Notes: generated by a model from the letters alone, not told the origin. A DNA stretch of 64,000 nt from Actinospica durhamensis (GCF_018139695.1 NZ_JAGSOG010000003.1:41123-105122), one strand, 5' to 3'; positions 1 to 9,069 are shown, numbered from the stretch's first letter. Translations and numbers: made by a program.

Positions 1-248
1 GGCACCTGGGAGCAGTCGAGGGCCGCGACGAAGTACAGCGGCCCGTGCCCCTCCCACGTCGGCCACGCCACGTCAGCGGGCAGGTCGGGGTCGCCGCCGA
101 GGTAGCCCACGCGCTGCTCGCCGGGCTCGAGCGCCCGCAGGTGGAAGGCGGGGCGCAGCAGTCCCATCCATGTCTCGGCGTCGGCGGCACTGAAGTACTG
201 GAGTCCGGCTTGCGCCAGCGGGGAATCGCTCATCTGCATGGACTTCAT
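1..248 (-). CDS. DUF1963 family protein, 3' part outside window
   Basis: Reading the minus strand from ATG at 248 gives an open frame that runs off the window edge, so only the N-terminal 82 residues are present. They include a GG-DP-LP-WP pattern followed by PLYFVAALDCSQ, the hallmark of the DUF1963 family (often called YwqG-like). The function of the family is not established. Two other in-frame ATGs at 239 and 233 are possible starts and no strong ribosome site separates them. It is not recorded as a long open frame because it is cut by the window end. The family call rests on the motif alone. Confidence 0.6.
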   Translation of the reverse strand, partial: MKSMQMSDSPLAQAGLQYFSAADAETWMGLLRPAFHLRALEPGEQRVGYLGGDPDLPADVAWPTWEGHGPLYFVAALDCSQV

Positions 249-313
249 CGTGCCAGGCCCCGTCGGGACCGAGCCAGGGCTGCGCCGCAGGATTGTTCCT
301 ACGGACAATGGTC

Positions 314-1534
314 TTAGTTCCGAAGAGGCAGCTGCCGTCCGGCGCGGAGCGTTCTCGACGTGTTGAAGCTCAGGGCGTACGCGGCGGCCGCGAGTTCGGC
401 GACGCCGTGCGGTTCGGAGAGCGAGCGGCCGGTCAGTTCCTGTACGCGGCGGAGTCGGTAACGGACGGTGTTCGGGTGGCAGTAAAGGGCTTCCGCGGCA
501 CGCTCTGCCGAGCCCGCGTGCTCGAAGTAGGCGTGGAGCGTCTCGAGCAGCGGCGTGCGGTCTTCCGGGGGCAGGCCGAGGACGGGGCCGAGTACTTCGT
601 CCGCGAGGCGGTGGCCTTCGGCGGGTTCGCACACCATCAGCGCGGCCAGCGGGCTCGGGTCGAACACACGCACTTCGGCCTTGCCGTCCGGCAGGGCGCT
701 GAGTGCCGCCTGGGCCAGGCGCAGGGCGCGCGGGGTGTCGGTGAGCGCGCGATAGAGCGGGCTCACGCCGGTGCGTGCCAGGGCGATCTCCCCCAGGACG
801 GCCAGCAGCGTCTCGTGTTGCTTGGCGGCTACGGAGATCACGCCGAGTTGCTGGTTCGGAGTCAGCCGCCACGCGGAGACGATGCCTTGGGCAGCGAGTC
901 TGCGCTCGACGCCCGGCAGGCTCGCCTCGGCCAGGGCGTGGGTGTCCGCGGCCACGACCACGAGCTGTCGGTCGGCGGGAAGGCCGAGAAGCGCCGCGGC
1001 TTCCCAGGGGGCGGCATCAGGGCTGCGCTGTCCTGTGAGTAAGGCCTCTACCAAAGCGGAGCGCCGCTGCTGGCTGGCGAGCAGCAACTCGGCGGTCGCC
1101 GCCCGGTATGCCTCGGTGAGCGCGAGAGCGTGCTGGTCGGTCAGCCGCAGGATCATGCCCGCCGCCGTGAGCAGCGCCTCGGTGGCCTCGGGCCGTGCTT
1201 CGTGGCGGGCCCGCTCGGCCAGGGCGTCCCACAGCGACGTGAAACAGATCCGGTAGCACTGCAAGACCTCGGGCAACGGCGCACCCTGCTGAGCCCGCCG
1301 GCGGCCGGTGGCCTCCGGGGCGGCCAGGTCGAGCGGAGCCTGCGGGTGGCCGATCGCGGTGACCAGGAAGCGGAGATTGCGCTCGATCGAGCGGCTCAGC
1401 TCCTCGGCGGGCACGACCTGCTCGTCGCGGTAGAACGCAATGCGCTCGACGGTCGCGGCGCACGCGTCGGAAATCAGCCGGGGCAGCTGCGCCTCGGCCC
1501 ACGTGGCCAGCTCGGCCAACTCGTTGCGGCTCAT
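314..1534 (-). CDS. PucR-family transcriptional regulator
   Basis: 406 aa cytoplasmic regulator. The C-terminus (about residues 340-395) has the PucR-type helix-turn-helix, recognisable by HPNTVRYRLRRVQELTG; the middle matches the GGDEF-like domain of CdaR/PucR regulators, and the N-terminal half resembles the RsbT-co-antagonist-like domain common in actinobacterial members. Such proteins usually activate one nearby or distant operon in response to a small molecule. It is divergent from the GH12 glucanase at 1824 across 289 bp, so control of that gene is possible but not shown. The ATG at 1534 is preceded by a GGGGAG sequence. Confidence 0.8.
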   Translation of the reverse strand: MSRNELAELATWAEAQLPRLISDACAATVERIAFYRDEQVVPAEELSRSIERNLRFLVTAIGHPQAPLDLAAPEATGRRRAQQGAPLPEVLQCYRICFTSLWDALAERARHEARPEATEALLTAAGMILRLTDQHALALTEAYRAATAELLLASQQRRSALVEALLTGQRSPDAAPWEAAALLGLPADRQLVVVAADTHALAEASLPGVERRLAAQGIVSAWRLTPNQQLGVISVAAKQHETLLAVLGEIALARTGVSPLYRALTDTPRALRLAQAALSALPDGKAEVRVFDPSPLAALMVCEPAEGHRLADEVLGPVLGLPPEDRTPLLETLHAYFEHAGSAERAAEALYCHPNTVRYRLRRVQELTGRSLSEPHGVAELAAAAYALSFNTSRTLRAGRQLPLRN

Positions 1535-1823
1535 GGACTTGCCGAACTCCCCTTCTCCTGGCCAGTCCCGCCAAGCCTAGTTCCTCAGCCGACCCCTTCC
1601 GGGAGGGGCATGTCGGCCGTAGCCGGCAGTGAAGCTTTCACTCCGGCGTACCGCGCGCGGCGCCATGAGCTGCCCAGACGAGTTCGGATCGGACCAGGTT
1701 CGCAGGTAGCTGCGACAAACGGCAGGGGGCCGCTTAGCGTGAAGGTTCTGACGACGCACGCAACCGATCCTCAAGGCAGGTCGAGGGCAGGCGACTCGCC
1801 GCGGACCACCAAGGAGGCTATCC
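1535..1823. promoter_or_regulatory. Divergent promoter region of PucR regulator and GH12 glucanase
   Basis: 289-bp intergenic region between divergent genes. The only clear element is the AAGGAGG ribosome site about 7 nt before the GTG start at 1824. No convincing inverted repeat or sigma-70 hexamer pair was identified. Confidence 0.4.
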
Positions 1824-2921
1824 GTGACAAAGTTCGGTAGGGCCACCCGCATCGTGACCGCAGTGCTCTTAGGCCTGGGGTCGCTCACGGTGGCGAGCAA
1901 CGCCCAAGCGGCCACCACGCAGCTGTGCCAGGAGCAGACGGCTCCGGCGGTCGGCGGCGTCTACAACGTGCAGAACGACGAGTGGGGATCGGGCGCCGCC
2001 GAGTGCATCACCACCGACGGAAACGCCGACTTCAGCGTGGCCGACTCGGCGATCGACAACGCGACCAACGGTGCTCCGGGCGCCTACCCGTCGATCTATC
2101 AGGGCTGCCACTTCGGCGTCTGCACCTCGGGCGGGCTCACCTCGACACCCGTTGAAGTGTCGAGCCTGACGACCGGAAAGGTCACCACGAGCTGGTCCAC
2201 CACCCAGCCCGGCGGCAGCAGCGACTACGACGTCGCCTACGACGTCTGGTTCAACCACACCGCGACGACCACGGGCCAGCCCAACTGCACCGAGCTCATG
2301 GTCTGGCTCAACCACAACGGCCCGGTCCAACCGTTCGGCACCGAGGTGGCGAGCGGCGTCACCGTCGGCGGCCGGGGCTACAACGTCTGGGAAGGCAGCC
2401 AGTGGTTCGGTGACACCGTCTCGTACACCATGACGACGTCGGCCACCTCGGTCAGCGGCCTCGACCTCGCCCCGCTGGCCCAGGACGCGGTCAGCCGCGG
2501 CTACCTGTCCAGCTCCTGCTACCTCATCGACATCGAGGCCGGCTTCGAGATCTGGCAGGGCGGCGCCGGACTGGCCACCAACTCCTTCTCCGTCGCCGTC
2601 AACGGCGCCGCCCCGGTGCCGCCGTCCTGCACGGTGGCGTACACGCTCAACAACAGCTCCGGCGGCTCCATGCAGGCCAACATCGTCGTGACCGACACCG
2701 GCAACAGTCCGCTCAACAGCTGGACCCTGACTTGGACCTTCCCTGGCGACACGAAGATCACCAGCATGTGGGCGGGCGACTACAGCCAATCGGGCGAAGC
2801 GGTCACCGTGACCAACGCCTCCTACGACGGCACGATCGCGCCCGGGGCCTCGGTCGAAGTCGGCTTCAACGGCACCTATACGAGCAATGACGCGGTACCG
2901 ACCGGGTTCACCTGTAGCTGA
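1824..2921 (+). CDS. Secreted GH12 endo-glucanase with C-terminal CBM2
   Basis: 365 aa. Residues 1-30 are a Sec-type signal peptide ending in AQA-A. The catalytic domain (about 31-260) is glycoside hydrolase family 12: the probable nucleophile is Glu157 in CTELMVWLNHNG and the probable acid/base is Glu242 in GFEIWQGG. A short proline-containing linker leads to a C-terminal family 2 cellulose-binding module (about 266-365) with typical W residues and terminal Cys. GH12 enzymes cleave beta-1,4-glucan or xyloglucan outside the cell. The GTG start has an ideal AAGGAGG site. It fits a soil saprophyte, together with the GH11 xylanase at 30744. Confidence 0.9.
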   Translation: MTKFGRATRIVTAVLLGLGSLTVASNAQAATTQLCQEQTAPAVGGVYNVQNDEWGSGAAECITTDGNADFSVADSAIDNATNGAPGAYPSIYQGCHFGVCTSGGLTSTPVEVSSLTTGKVTTSWSTTQPGGSSDYDVAYDVWFNHTATTTGQPNCTELMVWLNHNGPVQPFGTEVASGVTVGGRGYNVWEGSQWFGDTVSYTMTTSATSVSGLDLAPLAQDAVSRGYLSSSCYLIDIEAGFEIWQGGAGLATNSFSVAVNGAAPVPPSCTVAYTLNNSSGGSMQANIVVTDTGNSPLNSWTLTWTFPGDTKITSMWAGDYSQSGEAVTVTNASYDGTIAPGASVEVGFNGTYTSNDAVPTGFTCS

Positions 2922-2987
2922 TCCACCTGCAAGACTGCCGGTGCGTCTCGCGCAGGCGTCCCAGGGGACGGCGACAGGAGGAACGCG

Positions 2988-4844
2988 GTGGAAGGCAATC
3001 CCGACGCAGCAGTCGACGAGCTCGCGGCGGCGGTCGCGCTGGTGATGCCGGGGCTCGTCGGCGTCATCCCGCCCCGGCCCGCCGCCGCGCTGGGCAGGCT
3101 GGGCAGGTCGGTGGAGGTGTCCTCGCTGGCCGCCGCCGGTGCGGGACGCCCCGAGGAGAGGGTCACCGGCCCTCAGCTCAAGCCGCACCGGTTGACGGCC
3201 GACCAAGGGGGAGGCCCGGCCGTGCTCGCCGCACTGGCATCGCTCGAAGTGATGCTCGCCGAGCGGCTGCTCGGCGCCCTCGAAGTCGCGGTTGAAGCCT
3301 TGGACGTCGCAGCGTTCGAGGTTGCCGGGCTGGACGTAGCAGCGTTCAACGTCGCGGGCCCGACGGCGTTGGCCGGTCAGGCGCCCCGCACGCACGGCAC
3401 GGTGGTTGCCTTCGTGTCATCGAGCGACGAGAGCGAGGCGCGCCGGGCGGCCACCTTCGTCGAGAAGCTGCGTCCTGGAACCGCCGCACTGGTCGAGACC
3501 GTGACGCGGATGCTGGTGGCACACGAGTCGATCGCACCGCTGCTGGCCACGGTCTCGGGCGAGGATGAGCGCTCACTCGCGAGCGCTCACGGCGCCGGAT
3601 ACCTGGCCTTCGCGGTCGCGACGGTCTCCGCCGTGATCAAGTCGGCCGATCTCCCGGCGTACGCCGGCGGCCCGTCGGCCGTCATCGGACTGGCTCTCGG
3701 CGCGAGTGCCATGCTGCTGCGCGAAGTGGAGATGCCGCCCGGCTATACCGAAGCGGTGCTCGCGGAGGCGCGGGCCCGCTTCCTCCTCCCTCGCCATACT
3801 CACGGCTCGGTGTCACTCGCCGAGGGCCGCGGCTTCGCACTCACTGACGGCGCCTGGCCCGAGACCTCGGACTTCAGCGGCAACGGGCTGGTCGCCGTCG
3901 GATCCAGCGGTGTGGTCATCCAGACCGGCGCCGCGGCCGGCGCGGTGCGCGTGGACCTGGCAATACGCGAGGGCGCGCCCGAAGAGGTCGACACGAAGAC
4001 CTGGGACGAGGTCGTGGAGGTGAGCTGGAATGCAGCGCGGGGGCTCGCGTCCGTCGTGGGGTCCGGTGAGGGCGAATCCGACGCGCGACTCAAAGCACAG
4101 ACGCCGCCCTGGCCAGGGCACTACCGGCTTCGCGTGCACGTCAGCGGCAGAGACGGCGACCGCGATGAAGAACGCTACAAGCTGGTCGTGTGGCGCGCAC
4201 CGGCCGCGCCCGAGATCGTGCACCGGGCAGTCGACCGTCTCGGGCACCGGCTGCGCGGCGAACCGGAGCCGAGTACGGTCGTCCGGCCGGAGGCCGCCTA
4301 CCGCTGGATCAGCGGGTCGTTCCTGCGCGAAGCCGCCACGGTCACGATCGCCACCGGCGTGACGCCCGAGGAGCTCATCCGCATCTTCGGCGGCGATCCC
4401 GACCGTCCGGAGCCGACGGCGTCCATCAGCCACGAGCAGCACGAGGACCGCAACAAGCTGATCGCCTCGATCGCCGTCCTCGACATCGGCGGCGGGGTGC
4501 TGGCCGTCGAGGACAACGGTTTTCAGGGCGCTGACAGCGAGATCGTCCGCAAGCTCTCGCGCCAGGGACGTGCCGCCAGCATGTACTGGAACGTCAACGC
4601 GCTCACCTGCCTGACGCTCGCCGAGGGCGGTCGGCTCCTCGAGTCCTTCGAGCCGGGATTCGCAGGGTACGAATCGGATCACCCGGCCACCGTGGAAGCG
4701 TTGCGCGGCATCGATTTCGAGGACTACCGCGACAAACACGAGAAGGGCCTCGTCGCCGTCGAACGCTTCACCGGCCACGTCTTCACCGAGGAGGCACTCG
4801 AACGCATCACGTCGCAGGACGTCGTCTACCGGCTGCCGAACTAG
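2988..4844 (+). CDS. Large hypothetical protein with DUF6461-like C-terminus
   Basis: 618 aa, GTG start with AGGAGG about 8 nt upstream. The N-terminal 130 residues are Ala/Val/Leu rich and contain a repeated LDVAAFxVAG decapeptide. The middle (about 140-390) has no recognisable family. The last 190 residues (RWISGSFLREA, a DNGFQG segment, MYWNVNALTCLTLAEGGRLL and a terminal ERFTG region) look like the DUF6461 family of actinobacteria, whose function is unknown. No signal peptide or strong membrane segment is evident. It lies 66 bp after the glucanase but is unlikely to be functionally linked. Confidence 0.65.
   Translation: MEGNPDAAVDELAAAVALVMPGLVGVIPPRPAAALGRLGRSVEVSSLAAAGAGRPEERVTGPQLKPHRLTADQGGGPAVLAALASLEVMLAERLLGALEVAVEALDVAAFEVAGLDVAAFNVAGPTALAGQAPRTHGTVVAFVSSSDESEARRAATFVEKLRPGTAALVETVTRMLVAHESIAPLLATVSGEDERSLASAHGAGYLAFAVATVSAVIKSADLPAYAGGPSAVIGLALGASAMLLREVEMPPGYTEAVLAEARARFLLPRHTHGSVSLAEGRGFALTDGAWPETSDFSGNGLVAVGSSGVVIQTGAAAGAVRVDLAIREGAPEEVDTKTWDEVVEVSWNAARGLASVVGSGEGESDARLKAQTPPWPGHYRLRVHVSGRDGDRDEERYKLVVWRAPAAPEIVHRAVDRLGHRLRGEPEPSTVVRPEAAYRWISGSFLREAATVTIATGVTPEELIRIFGGDPDRPEPTASISHEQHEDRNKLIASIAVLDIGGGVLAVEDNGFQGADSEIVRKLSRQGRAASMYWNVNALTCLTLAEGGRLLESFEPGFAGYESDHPATVEALRGIDFEDYRDKHEKGLVAVERFTGHVFTEEALERITSQDVVYRLPN
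3300..3359 (+). repeat. Two tandem 30-bp coding repeats
   Basis: Bases 3300-3329 and 3330-3359 are imperfect copies encoding LDVAAFEVAG and LDVAAFNVAG in the N-terminal part of the 618-aa protein. Similar but weaker units (ALEVAVEALDVA) precede them, which suggests local expansion by slippage. Confidence 0.75.
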
Positions 4845-4953
4845 CGCGGCATCAGGCTACCGTCGCCCTGTCCGGCAGCGGACGTCTCCCAGGCCCGTGC
4901 TGTCGCCCGCCCCCGGGTTGGCGCGCCGCGCCGCGATCGTGTACCTATCTGCC

Positions 4954-5427
4954 ATGCCCATGCACCCCGGCGTTGATCCCGCGACACCGTCCGCCGCGTC
5001 TGCGGCCGCCTCGTCGACCGCAGTGTCCGTCATCCTCGTCGGAGGTGGAAAAGACCAGCTCAGCGAGCCCGCCGCGGCCCGTGACCTGTACGTCAGCCCG
5101 CTGTTCGTACGCCGGCGGGCCCGGGCCGAGGCGAGCGGTGTGCCGTGGTTCGTCATCAGCGGCCGCTGGGGGCTGCTCGCCCCCGGCGACGTCCTCGCGC
5201 CCTACTCCTTCTCGCTCGCCGAGCAGTCGGTGAACTACCAGCGGGCCTGGGGCCGCTTCGTGGCCGAGCAACTCTGCCTGGCCAGCCCGGTCGGCCGCGG
5301 CGACATCGTGGAGATCAGCGCCGGCGGCGCCTACGCCGCCGCGCTCACCGCCCCGATCGAGTACCTCGGCGCCCGGGTCCGCCGGGCGACCGCGGGCACG
5401 AACGATGCGGGTGACGAGCCACGATGA
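4954..5427 (+). CDS. DUF6884-like protein (YaaA-like fold)
   Basis: 157 aa from ATG 4954; an in-frame GTG at 4897 would add 19 residues and neither start has a ribosome site. The central motif SGRWGLLAPGDVLAPYSFSL, preceded by VSPLFVRRRARAEASG, is typical of DUF6884/YaaA-like proteins, in which a surface-exposed S-(A/G)-(K/R)-xGL loop is conserved. No biochemical role can be assigned. Its stop overlaps the start of the next gene as ATGA, so the two are probably co-translated and act together. Confidence 0.6.
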   Translation: MPMHPGVDPATPSAASAAASSTAVSVILVGGGKDQLSEPAAARDLYVSPLFVRRRARAEASGVPWFVISGRWGLLAPGDVLAPYSFSLAEQSVNYQRAWGRFVAEQLCLASPVGRGDIVEISAGGAYAAALTAPIEYLGARVRRATAGTNDAGDEPR

Positions 5428-5822
5428 CCCCCGGACACCCGCAACTGCTCACCCCCGAGCAGAAGCTCGCCGACGCGAAGAAGCTGTTGAACCTCCCGCG
5501 TATCGTCGTGATCTGCGGCTCCACCCGCTTCATGACCGAGATGGCCGAGGCCGATCTGCGGGAGACCACAGCCGGGAAGATCGTCGTCAAACCGGGCTGT
5601 GACGTGAAGTCGCCGCACGAACTCTGGTCCGATCCCAGCGAGGCCGAGGCGCTGAAGGTTCGACTCGACACTCTGCACCGGGCGAAGATCCGGCTCGCTG
5701 ACGAGGTACTCGTCGTCGGCGACTACATCGGAGACAGCACCCGCGCCGAAATCGCCTACGCCCGGTCGCTGGGCAAGCCCGTGCGGTTCACGCACCCCGA
5801 AGTCGACCCTGACGCCGCCTGA
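5424..5822 (+). CDS. Nucleoside 2-deoxyribosyltransferase-like protein
   Basis: 132 aa. The sequence RIVVICGSTRF near residue 26 followed by LADEVLVVGDYIGDSTRAEIAYARSLGKPV is the pattern of the nucleoside 2-deoxyribosyltransferase/DUF4406 fold, where a Rossmann-like domain cleaves or binds nucleotides; the D-x-x-GxS-T-x-x-E element is the expected active-site region. It overlaps the preceding DUF6884-like gene by 4 bp. The substrate is unknown. Salvage or nucleotide-based signalling is a guess from fold only. Confidence 0.65.
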   Translation: MTPGHPQLLTPEQKLADAKKLLNLPRIVVICGSTRFMTEMAEADLRETTAGKIVVKPGCDVKSPHELWSDPSEAEALKVRLDTLHRAKIRLADEVLVVGDYIGDSTRAEIAYARSLGKPVRFTHPEVDPDAA

Positions 5823-5871
5823 CCGCCCGACCCACACCCTCCGCAGGCATCATGTGGGATTGATCATCCAG

Positions 5872-6936
5872 TCACACGGTCGGATTCGGGCTGTGGTGGC
5901 GCTGTCCAGTCCGACGCGCGCTGGCCGCGAGCCGGTCGGCGAGTGCGAGGACGCGCTCGCGCAGTTCGTCCGGGCGCTCGATCTCGAACGGCAGGTCCAG
6001 CGCGGCGAGCAGCGGCGGCAACCAGTCGAGTTGCTCGACTCGTAGTTCGACGCGTAGCCAGTCCGCGGTCTCCGGTTCGGTCTCCAGTTCGGTCTCCGGT
6101 TCCGCGCTCTGTCCGCCTGGTCCGGCCGGTCCACCCGGCGTGCGTTCGATGGTGGCGATACTCTCCGGCAGGCGGGTTCGGATCCGCTCGACCGTTCCGC
6201 GGATCCAGACGGTCACCTCGTGGCGGTACGGAGCCGTGGCGAGGCCGGCCACGACGCGCTGGGCCGGATCGATCCCCTCGGGGGGCTCGAACGATCCGGG
6301 CTGCGCTCTGGCGCCCGTGATGCGATCGAGGCGGAAACTGCGTTCCTCGCCGCTGCGGGCATCGAGAGCTCTGACATACCAGCGTTCCCCATGGCTCACG
6401 ACCCCGTACGGGTGCAGGGTGCGGTCACTCACACGGCCCTCGCGGTCGGTGTATCTGACCGAGACCGGTCGACGGTGGCTGACCGCGTCGGCGACGGTGA
6501 GCAGGACTTCGGGGTCCGGGGCAGCGATCCGGCCAGGGCCCGAGGTGAAGGAGAGCGCGTCGAGCACGCTCTCGAGCCTGCGGGCCAGGCGTGACGGCAG
6601 CACCCGGCGGATCTTGGCCGCGGCCGTCTCGCTCGCCGTGCCCATCGGCGTCGTCAGCCCCGACCGGCTCCCGGCGATCAGGCCGAGCAGCACGGCGAGC
6701 GCCTCGTCGTCATCGAGCATCAGCGGCGGCAGACGGTAACCGGGGGCGAGCCGGTAGCCCCCGTAGCGCCCGCGCACCGACTCGACCGGAAGGTCGAGGT
6801 CGATCAGCTGGCCCACGTAGCGCCGCACCGTGCGGCCGTCCACGCCCAGCCGGTCGGCGAGCTCGGCCACGGTCCGCACGCCGCCGGACTGCAGCAGCTC
6901 CAGCAGCATCAGCACGCGGCCGGTGGGTCGATTCAC
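5872..6936 (-). CDS. WYL-domain transcriptional regulator (YafY type)
   Basis: 354 aa. The N-terminus (residues 1-60) is a DeoR-like helix-turn-helix (LADRLGVDGRTVRRYVGQL), followed by the WYL domain around residues 140-230 (SVRYTDREGRVSDRTLHPYGVVSHGERWYVRALD). WYL proteins bind ligands or nucleic acid and mostly act as regulators of neighbouring genes. The GTG start at 6936 is preceded by GGGGAAG. It is divergent from the VOC protein at 7041, separated by 104 bp holding tandem repeats, which makes that gene its likely target. Confidence 0.85.
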   Translation of the reverse strand: MNRPTGRVLMLLELLQSGGVRTVAELADRLGVDGRTVRRYVGQLIDLDLPVESVRGRYGGYRLAPGYRLPPLMLDDDEALAVLLGLIAGSRSGLTTPMGTASETAAAKIRRVLPSRLARRLESVLDALSFTSGPGRIAAPDPEVLLTVADAVSHRRPVSVRYTDREGRVSDRTLHPYGVVSHGERWYVRALDARSGEERSFRLDRITGARAQPGSFEPPEGIDPAQRVVAGLATAPYRHEVTVWIRGTVERIRTRLPESIATIERTPGGPAGPGGQSAEPETELETEPETADWLRVELRVEQLDWLPPLLAALDLPFEIERPDELRERVLALADRLAASARRTGQRHHSPNPTV

Positions 6937-6950
6937 GCTTCCCCACTCTA

Positions 6951-6995
6951 CGCGAATACCGCGAATACCGGACCGATTCTGTCCACTATTGGGAC
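6951..6995. promoter_or_regulatory. Candidate operator/promoter between WYL regulator and VOC gene
   Basis: A tandem 9-bp repeat, CGCGAATAC at 6951-6959 and 6960-6968, lies immediately upstream of the WYL gene start, followed by a GTCC-N7-GGAC inverted repeat. The position between divergent genes suits autoregulation plus control of the VOC gene. Binding is inferred, not shown. Confidence 0.4.
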
Positions 6996-7040
6996 TAGCG
7001 TGCGAAGCACAAAGGTATTCACCACCCGAGGAGGATCCCC

Positions 7041-7442
7041 GTGGACTTCGTTTCGATCCGCGTCATCACCGGTGACGTCGCGCGCCTCGTCGCCTTCTAC
7101 GAGACGGCCACCGCCGTTCCGGCAAGCCGCTACACCGAGGATTTCGCCGAGCTGCGCACCTCGCGCGCGACGCTCGCGATCGGCAGCACCCGCACGGTCG
7201 CCGCGTTCGCGCCCGGCGCGGCCCGTCCGGGCGAGAACCACAGCGTCATCATCGAGTTCCTCGTGGACGACGTCGACGAGCTCTACCGGCGCCTGGCCGG
7301 GACGGAGATCACCGTCGTCAACCAGGAGCCGACCACCATGCCGTGGGGCAACCGGTCCCTGCTGGTGCGCGACCCCGACGGCAACCTCGTCAACTTCTTC
7401 ACCCCCGTCACCCCCGACGCGGTGAAGAAGTTCGCCCGGTAG
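7041..7442 (+). CDS. VOC (glyoxalase/bleomycin-resistance fold) protein
   Basis: 133 aa with the two beta-alpha-beta-beta-beta repeats of the vicinal oxygen chelate fold: FVSIRVITGDVARLVAFYE at the N-terminus and DVDELYRRLAG...RSLLVRDPDGNLVNFF at the C-terminus. Such proteins are metal-dependent lyases or dioxygenases, or simple drug-binding proteins. GTG start with GAGGAGG 6 nt upstream. Divergence from a WYL regulator suggests ligand-induced expression. The substrate cannot be told from sequence. It is followed by a strong hairpin terminator. Confidence 0.8.
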   Translation: MDFVSIRVITGDVARLVAFYETATAVPASRYTEDFAELRTSRATLAIGSTRTVAAFAPGAARPGENHSVIIEFLVDDVDELYRRLAGTEITVVNQEPTTMPWGNRSLLVRDPDGNLVNFFTPVTPDAVKKFAR

Positions 7443-7453
7443 CAGCCGGCCAC

Positions 7454-7484
7454 GGGTGCTCGCGTCGCAGTACCGCGAGCACCC
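7454..7484 (+). terminator. Hairpin terminator after VOC gene
   Basis: A perfect 11-bp stem (GGGTGCTCGCG at 7454-7464 and its complement at 7474-7484) with a 9-nt loop, 12 bp after the VOC stop codon. There is no long T tract, as is usual in actinobacteria. Confidence 0.75.
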
Positions 7485-7558
7485 TGAAGTGCGATGGAAT
7501 AGGAGGTCCCAGGCCCGCGTGACCTGAGCACCGTCCGATCGAAGGAGCGCACTGCCCG

Positions 7559-9034
7559 ATGAAGCTCGCCGACCTCCTCGATCAGCACCCGTATCGACTC
7601 GTTCGAGGCACCCTCGAGATCGAGATCACGGCCCCGGTGACCGCCGACACCCGCAGCGTCGAACGCGGGTCGCTGTTCGTGGCGGTCGCCGGGCGCCGGC
7701 ATGACGGCCACGCCCTGCTCCAGGAGGCTTTCGACAAGGGCGCGGTCGCGGCTCTGGTCACCGATGCCGAGAGCCGGGCGCCGGAGGGGATGACCGTCGT
7801 CCGCGTGCCCGACACCCTGGCCGCGGCCTCGCACGTCGCGGCTCGCCAGCAGGGGGAACCCGGGCGGTCGATGGTGGTCGTCTCGATCACCGGAACGAAC
7901 GGCAAGACCTCGGTCGCGGCCATGCTGGAGTCGATCCTCAGCTCGCTCAGCCCGGCCCCGGTCGGCGTGATCGGAACCGGTGGGACGCGCGTCGATCTCA
8001 AGCCCCTGCCTCTTTCGGTGAGCACTCCGACCACGCCGCAGGCCATCGAGCTGCAGGCGATCCTGCGCGCCATGGCCGACCGGCAGGTGGGCACCCTCGT
8101 CATGGAGGCGTCCTCGCTCGCCCTGTTCCAGCACCGGGTGGACCACGCGTTCACCGACATCGGCGTGTTCACCAACCTCTCGCCCGACCACCTCGACGAC
8201 CACGGCAGCATGGACGCCTATCGGCAAGCCAAGATGCTGCTGTTCTCCGGCCTGGCCGGCCTGGCGGTGGCCAACGCCGACGACCCGGTCAGCGCCGAGA
8301 TCCACACCCTGATGCCGGGCCGGGTGACGAGCTTCGGTATCGAGCAGGACGCCGACTACCGGGCCACCGACATCCAGATCTCGCCCGCCGGCACCACATT
8401 CACGCTGCACCACCGGGGTCGGGAGTACCGGGCCAAGGTCCCCGTCCCCGCCCGCTTCGCCGTCTCCAACGCCCTGGCCGCGATCGCGGTCTGCGGGCTG
8501 CTGGGCTACGAGCTCGACCGCGTCCTGCCCGCGCTCGAGGCCCTCGGACAGATCCCCGGACGCATGCAGACCCTGCGCCTTCCGAACGGCACCACCGTCG
8601 TCATCGACTACGCCCACAGCCCCGACTCCCTGGAGAAGGTGCTGGACACGCTCCGCGAACTGGCCGGGGACGGCAGGCTCATCACCGTCTTCGGCTGCGG
8701 CGGCGACCGCGACCCCGGCAAACGCGCTCCCATGGGCGTCATCGCCGGACGCCTGTCCGACCATGTGATCATCACCAGCGACAACCCTCGAACCGAAGAC
8801 CCCGAGTCGATCCTCGACGCGATCGAACGGGGCCTGAGCACGACCGACGCGACCTACGACCGGCTCCCCGACCGCCGCGAAGCCATCGCCCGCGCCCTCG
8901 GCGCCGCCCGACCCGGCGACACCGCGCTGATCGCCGGCAAGGGCAACGAGGACTACCAGATCATCGGCGACCGCACCACGCCGTTCCAGGACATCGCCGT
9001 CGTGCGCGAACTCAGCGCTGAGCCGATCGGGTGA
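7559..9034 (+). CDS. murE: MurE-type UDP-MurNAc-peptide ligase (paralogue outside a dcw cluster)
   Basis: 491 aa, the normal length of MurE. The N-terminal domain has ADTRSVERGSLFVAVAGRRHDGH; the central ATPase domain has the P-loop SITGTNGKTS at residues 109-118; the C-terminal domain has GCGGDRDPGKR and the DNPR motif at about residue 408. In characterised MurE enzymes DNPR binds diaminopimelate, so a DAP-adding ligase for cytoplasmic peptidoglycan precursor synthesis is expected. None of the usual neighbours (murF, mraY, murD, ftsI) is present here, so this may be a second copy or a ligase recruited to another pathway. Confidence 0.85.
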   Translation: MKLADLLDQHPYRLVRGTLEIEITAPVTADTRSVERGSLFVAVAGRRHDGHALLQEAFDKGAVAALVTDAESRAPEGMTVVRVPDTLAAASHVAARQQGEPGRSMVVVSITGTNGKTSVAAMLESILSSLSPAPVGVIGTGGTRVDLKPLPLSVSTPTTPQAIELQAILRAMADRQVGTLVMEASSLALFQHRVDHAFTDIGVFTNLSPDHLDDHGSMDAYRQAKMLLFSGLAGLAVANADDPVSAEIHTLMPGRVTSFGIEQDADYRATDIQISPAGTTFTLHHRGREYRAKVPVPARFAVSNALAAIAVCGLLGYELDRVLPALEALGQIPGRMQTLRLPNGTTVVIDYAHSPDSLEKVLDTLRELAGDGRLITVFGCGGDRDPGKRAPMGVIAGRLSDHVIITSDNPRTEDPESILDAIERGLSTTDATYDRLPDRREAIARALGAARPGDTALIAGKGNEDYQIIGDRTTPFQDIAVVRELSAEPIG

Positions 9035-9069
9035 GCTTAGAGTCGCCCGATGCGGCAGGATGATCCATC

